A stretch of DNA of 31,505 nt from CAZOEL01 sp964578835 (GTDB lineage: Bacteria; Desulfobacterota; Syntrophobacteria; Syntrophobacterales; Syntrophobacteraceae), in contig CAZOEL010000079.1 of the NCBI GenBank assembly GCA_964578835.1, forward strand, positions 1 through 31,505, in the 5' to 3' direction. The position numbers and the translations under genes are program-made. The notes below the pieces were generated by a model. That model was given only the letters and a program-made list of their open reading frames with translations. It did not search any database and was not told the DNA's origin. This document shows, in pieces, positions 29,249 through 31,505 of this stretch; the first letter of the stretch is position 1; every line of letters starts with the position of its first letter.

Positions 29249-30015
29249 AAGCTCTTGAAGCTATAGAGCTTACAGCCTCCTATGGAGATGCGGAAGTCGT
29301 CTCCAGCGTGAGCTTCGAAGTGGGTGAGGGGGAGTTCGTCGGGGTCGTGGGACCCAACGGCTCGGGTAAGACGACTCTTATCAAGTGCTTCCTCGGTCTG
29401 GTGCAGCCAACGCGAGGCGTTATACGCCTTTTTGGGGAGGATCAAGCTCAATTCTTCGAGTGGAGCCGCGTGGGCTACGTGCCTCAGGTCTCAAGGCGGA
29501 GCTTCAAGCGCTTTCCCGCGACGGTGAGTGAGATCGTGGCCTCCGGCTTGTTGTCTCGAAAGCTTTTTCCCAGGCGCTATCGGAAAGGCGACGCCCAGGC
29601 GGTGGACGACATCATGGAGCGACTGGGCGTGATCGATCTCAAGAGAAGAAGAATCGAGAGCCTTTCGGGAGGCCAGCAACAGCGCGTTTTTCTTGCAAGA
29701 GCCCTGGTGTCGAAACCCGATCTTCTCTTCCTGGACGAGCCTACGGTCGCACTCGATCCGTCTTCTCGGGAGCGTTTCTATGAGCTGCTCTATACCCTCA
29801 ATCGATCGGAGAAGAAGACTATAGTGCTTGTCACTCACGACAGCGGCACGATAGGCGAATATGCTACGACCTTTCTCTATCTGGATCGCAAATTGGTTTT
29901 TTTCGGCGGCTTCGACTCCTTCTGCCACTCTCCCGACATGACGCTTTATTTCGGCGAGCATGCGCAGCATCTTATCTGCAAAATGCACGGAGACGAGAAA
30001 AGACATGTTCGTTGA
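29239..30015 (+). CDS. znuC: Zinc ABC transporter ATP-binding protein
   Basis: A 258-residue ABC ATPase on the cytoplasmic side of the zinc importer. Walker A GPNGSGKTT (about residue 36-44), Q-loop PQVSRRSF, signature LSGGQQQRV, Walker B LLFLDEPTVALD and the H-loop VTHDS are all intact. ATG 29239 lies 10 nt inside znuA, a sign of coupled translation; the stop is 11 nt inside znuB. The C-terminal segment ends with H-rich HAQHLICKMHGDEKRH. Confidence 0.93.
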   Translation: MPLKALEAIELTASYGDAEVVSSVSFEVGEGEFVGVVGPNGSGKTTLIKCFLGLVQPTRGVIRLFGEDQAQFFEWSRVGYVPQVSRRSFKRFPATVSEIVASGLLSRKLFPRRYRKGDAQAVDDIMERLGVIDLKRRRIESLSGGQQQRVFLARALVSKPDLLFLDEPTVALDPSSRERFYELLYTLNRSEKKTIVLVTHDSGTIGEYATTFLYLDRKLVFFGGFDSFCHSPDMTLYFGEHAQHLICKMHGDEKRHVR

Positions 30016-30835
30016 GACCGCATCAGAACTTACGGATTTCTTCCAGTACGCCTTCATTCAGAAAGCGATTCTGGCAGGGTCTTTCGTGGCCCTCTGCTGC
30101 TCCATACTCGGCCTGTTCCTGGTCTTGCGACGGTTTTCCATGATGGGCGACGGTCTCGCCCACGTCAGCTTCGGAGTCATCGGCCTGGGGCTTTTACTTG
30201 GCGTTCAACCGGTCTATTTTTCGATACCCTTGGTGATGCTCGCTTCTCTCTGGATACTGCGCCTTTCGGAACGCAGCGAGATGCATGGCGACGCCGCCAT
30301 CGGGTTGACATCGTCTCTGGGACTGGCGGGCGGCGTGATGTTGGCCAGTCTTGCCAGTGGATTCAATGTGGATCTTTTCAGTTATCTTTTCGGCAATATT
30401 CTCGTCATTTCCTCGGGCGAGGTCATTCTGAGCGTCGCACTTTCCGTCGTCGTCCTGCTTGCTGTCGCACTCTTCTTTAACGATCTTTTCGTCATCACCT
30501 TCGAAGAGGAATATGCGCGCACTCTCGGCATTCGCACTCATCTCATCAACTCGGGCCTGGTGCTGTGCACGGCTCTCACGGTCGTGTTGGGCATACGGGT
30601 GGTGGGCACATTGCTCGTTTCGAGCCTGATCGTTTTTCCGGCGGTAACGGCCTTGCAGGTTGCTTCCAGCTTCAAGGCGGCGCTGCTTCTGGCTTCCCTC
30701 TCTTCAGTCCTTTCCGTCTGGCTGGGTATTTTGATCTCCTTTCTGCTCGATCTTCCGACAGGCGCTACGATTGTGCTTGTCAACTTTTTATTTTTTTTGT
30801 CCGCTTCCGGTTACGCCCGATTTTCCAACCGATGA
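30005..30835 (+). CDS. znuB: Zinc ABC transporter permease
   Basis: A 276-residue ABC-3 family permease with about eight membrane spans. Family signs are LRRFSMMGDGLAHVSFGVIGLG, EYARTLGIRT and a hydrophobic end with LPTGATIVLVNFLFFL. ATG 30005 is preferred to the upstream ATG 29960 because GGAGA lies 10-14 nt before and the N-terminus then matches the family; it overlaps znuC. Together znuACB form a complete importer. Confidence 0.93.
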   Translation: MFVETASELTDFFQYAFIQKAILAGSFVALCCSILGLFLVLRRFSMMGDGLAHVSFGVIGLGLLLGVQPVYFSIPLVMLASLWILRLSERSEMHGDAAIGLTSSLGLAGGVMLASLASGFNVDLFSYLFGNILVISSGEVILSVALSVVVLLAVALFFNDLFVITFEEEYARTLGIRTHLINSGLVLCTALTVVLGIRVVGTLLVSSLIVFPAVTALQVASSFKAALLLASLSSVLSVWLGILISFLLDLPTGATIVLVNFLFFLSASGYARFSNR

Positions 30836-30894
30836 GGGGCTCCAAATTCTTTTTGGCCATTCATTGAATTCAGCAGACTTGCGAGAGCACGATC

Positions 30895-31320
30895 ATGACA
30901 GATAATGAAGATTTGATGGATAACTTCAGGAAAGTCTTCAACGCCGGCAGCAAACGTTTCACTTTTCAGCGCCAGCGTGTGTTGCAGATATTTGTGGACC
31001 ATCCTCAGGGATGCACCATTGTCGAGGTCGCCAACAGACTGAAACCGGAAGGCATCGGCCACATGACTGTCTATCGAACGGTCAAAGAGCTGGTATCCTT
31101 CGGTCTTCTAAAGTGGATACACGATCGCAACGGAGAGCACCGTTACATTGCCTGTGGAGGCGCGCACTGTCACCCGGTCGTCTGCCGCGTTTGCGGTCAT
31201 GTGGAGCTATTCGATTGCGAAGGGCTGGGCACGCTCCAAAAGTTGATTTCTCTCGAAACCGGTTTTGCCGTGGAAGGGCACCACCTGGAGATATACGGCG
31301 TATGCCCGGCGTGTAAGTAA
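30895..31320 (+). CDS. zur: Fur-family metalloregulator, probably Zur
   Basis: A 141-residue winged-helix repressor. The DNA-binding part shows FTFQRQRVLQIFVDHPQGCTIVEVANRL and GIGHMTVYRTVKELVSFGLL. The metal-binding part shows HRYIACGGAHCHPVVCRVCGHVELFDC and the final CPAC, giving the two Cys-x2-Cys pairs of the structural zinc site. Its location 59 nt after znuB and the AT-rich palindromes upstream of znuA point to Zur; Fur or PerR specificity cannot be told from sequence alone. The ribosome site (GAGAG) is weak. Confidence 0.85.
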   Translation: MTDNEDLMDNFRKVFNAGSKRFTFQRQRVLQIFVDHPQGCTIVEVANRLKPEGIGHMTVYRTVKELVSFGLLKWIHDRNGEHRYIACGGAHCHPVVCRVCGHVELFDCEGLGTLQKLISLETGFAVEGHHLEIYGVCPACK

Positions 31321-31375
31321 GAGCTTTGTCGTTGGGCGCCTGCAATTGGGCGTCCGCTACGCGTCATCCACTGTC

Positions 31376-31505
31376 TCAAGCCTTTTGCTCCACCTTCTCA
31401 AAGCAGGGGATACAGAGCGTCTTTCCATCGAACCTTCTTGTCCTCGATTCGTAACCGTTCAGAGGGGTATGAAATCCTGTTACAGGCTCTTGCATTTTGA
31501 CCCCA
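31376..31505 (-). CDS. Partial gene with a C-terminal Cys-x2-Cys zinc-ribbon half
   Basis: A minus-strand frame open to the window edge and ending in TGA at 31378-31376. It reads ...YESRTRRFDGKTLCIPCFEKVEQKA at its end, reminiscent of the last part of zinc-ribbon domains such as in FmdE- or TraR-like proteins, where the other Cys pair lies further upstream. ATG 31495 is a possible start, but there is no ribosome site, so the real start is probably outside the window. Confidence 0.45.
   Translation of the reverse strand, partial: GVKMQEPVTGFHTPLNGYESRTRRFDGKTLCIPCFEKVEQKA

Noticed and set aside
1..31505. tRNA, rRNA and CRISPR arrays
   Set aside because: None seen on reading; no regularly spaced repeats and no cloverleaf-like stretch identified by eye.

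Overview
The window looks like chromosomal DNA of an anaerobic, dissimilatory sulfate- or sulfite-reducing bacterium of the Desulfobacterota (formerly Deltaproteobacteria), plausibly near the Syntrophobacterales. The basis is a reductive-type dsr locus with dsrD, a fused siroheme decarboxylase, a DsrC with both C-terminal cysteines, a 7Fe-type ferredoxin like Desulfovibrio africanus ferredoxin III, and a tetraheme cytochrome c3. Taxonomic placement is inference from gene content; no rRNA or tRNA gene was seen.

Left part (0.3-9.1 kb), sulfite reduction. A fused AhbA-AhbB siroheme decarboxylase lies first, then a small unknown gene and two opposite-strand housekeeping genes (SlyD-like FKBP, TPR protein). 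The core run on the + strand is dsrD-dsrA-dsrB-dsrN(cbiA-like)-dsrC. dsrD is in front of dsrAB, behind a good sigma70-type promoter with a palindrome of Rex type at the start site. A ferredoxin gene and a convergent cytochrome c3 gene share a 21-bp bidirectional terminator. Together these genes cover sulfite reduction (DsrAB), its activator (DsrD), its sulfur-carrier protein (DsrC), modification of siroheme (DsrN), siroheme use for heme (Ahb) and electron carriers.

Middle (9.3-16.2 kb), mixed metabolism and maintenance. A DUF3303-like gene is followed by a cobalamin riboswitch with terminator in front of cobT. After cobT comes a palindromic MITE-like element that seems to have cut short a small gene. 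Then follow a 62-codon conserved small gene, an Old Yellow Enzyme-type flavin oxidoreductase overlapping tail to tail with a UvrD/Rep helicase, and a membrane-anchored metallophosphoesterase.

Accessory stretch (16.3-18.0 kb). Four very small minus-strand genes (86, 47, 53 and 37 codons), two of them with one predicted membrane span and one cysteine-rich, are interspersed with noncoding DNA and a REP-like inverted pair.

18.0-20.9 kb, minus strand. A putative operon encodes a PQQ-type sugar-dehydrogenase-like exported protein, a lipoprotein cytochrome c and an EboC-like UbiA-family prenyltransferase. The combination suggests an envelope oxidoreductase module.

21.4-25.9 kb, plus strand. Gas-vesicle accessory genes: a GvpH-like Hsp20 protein, a two-domain CDC48/VAT AAA ATPase and two GvpL/GvpF proteins, with no gvpA in the window.

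25.9-31.5 kb. A methyltransferase with a C-terminal zinc ribbon is read from a leader that can fold into competing antiterminator and terminator helices. Then come a TIGR04076 protein, a zinc-uptake operon znuA-znuC-znuB with a Fur/Zur-family regulator downstream and two operator-like boxes upstream, and a partial minus-strand gene at the right edge.
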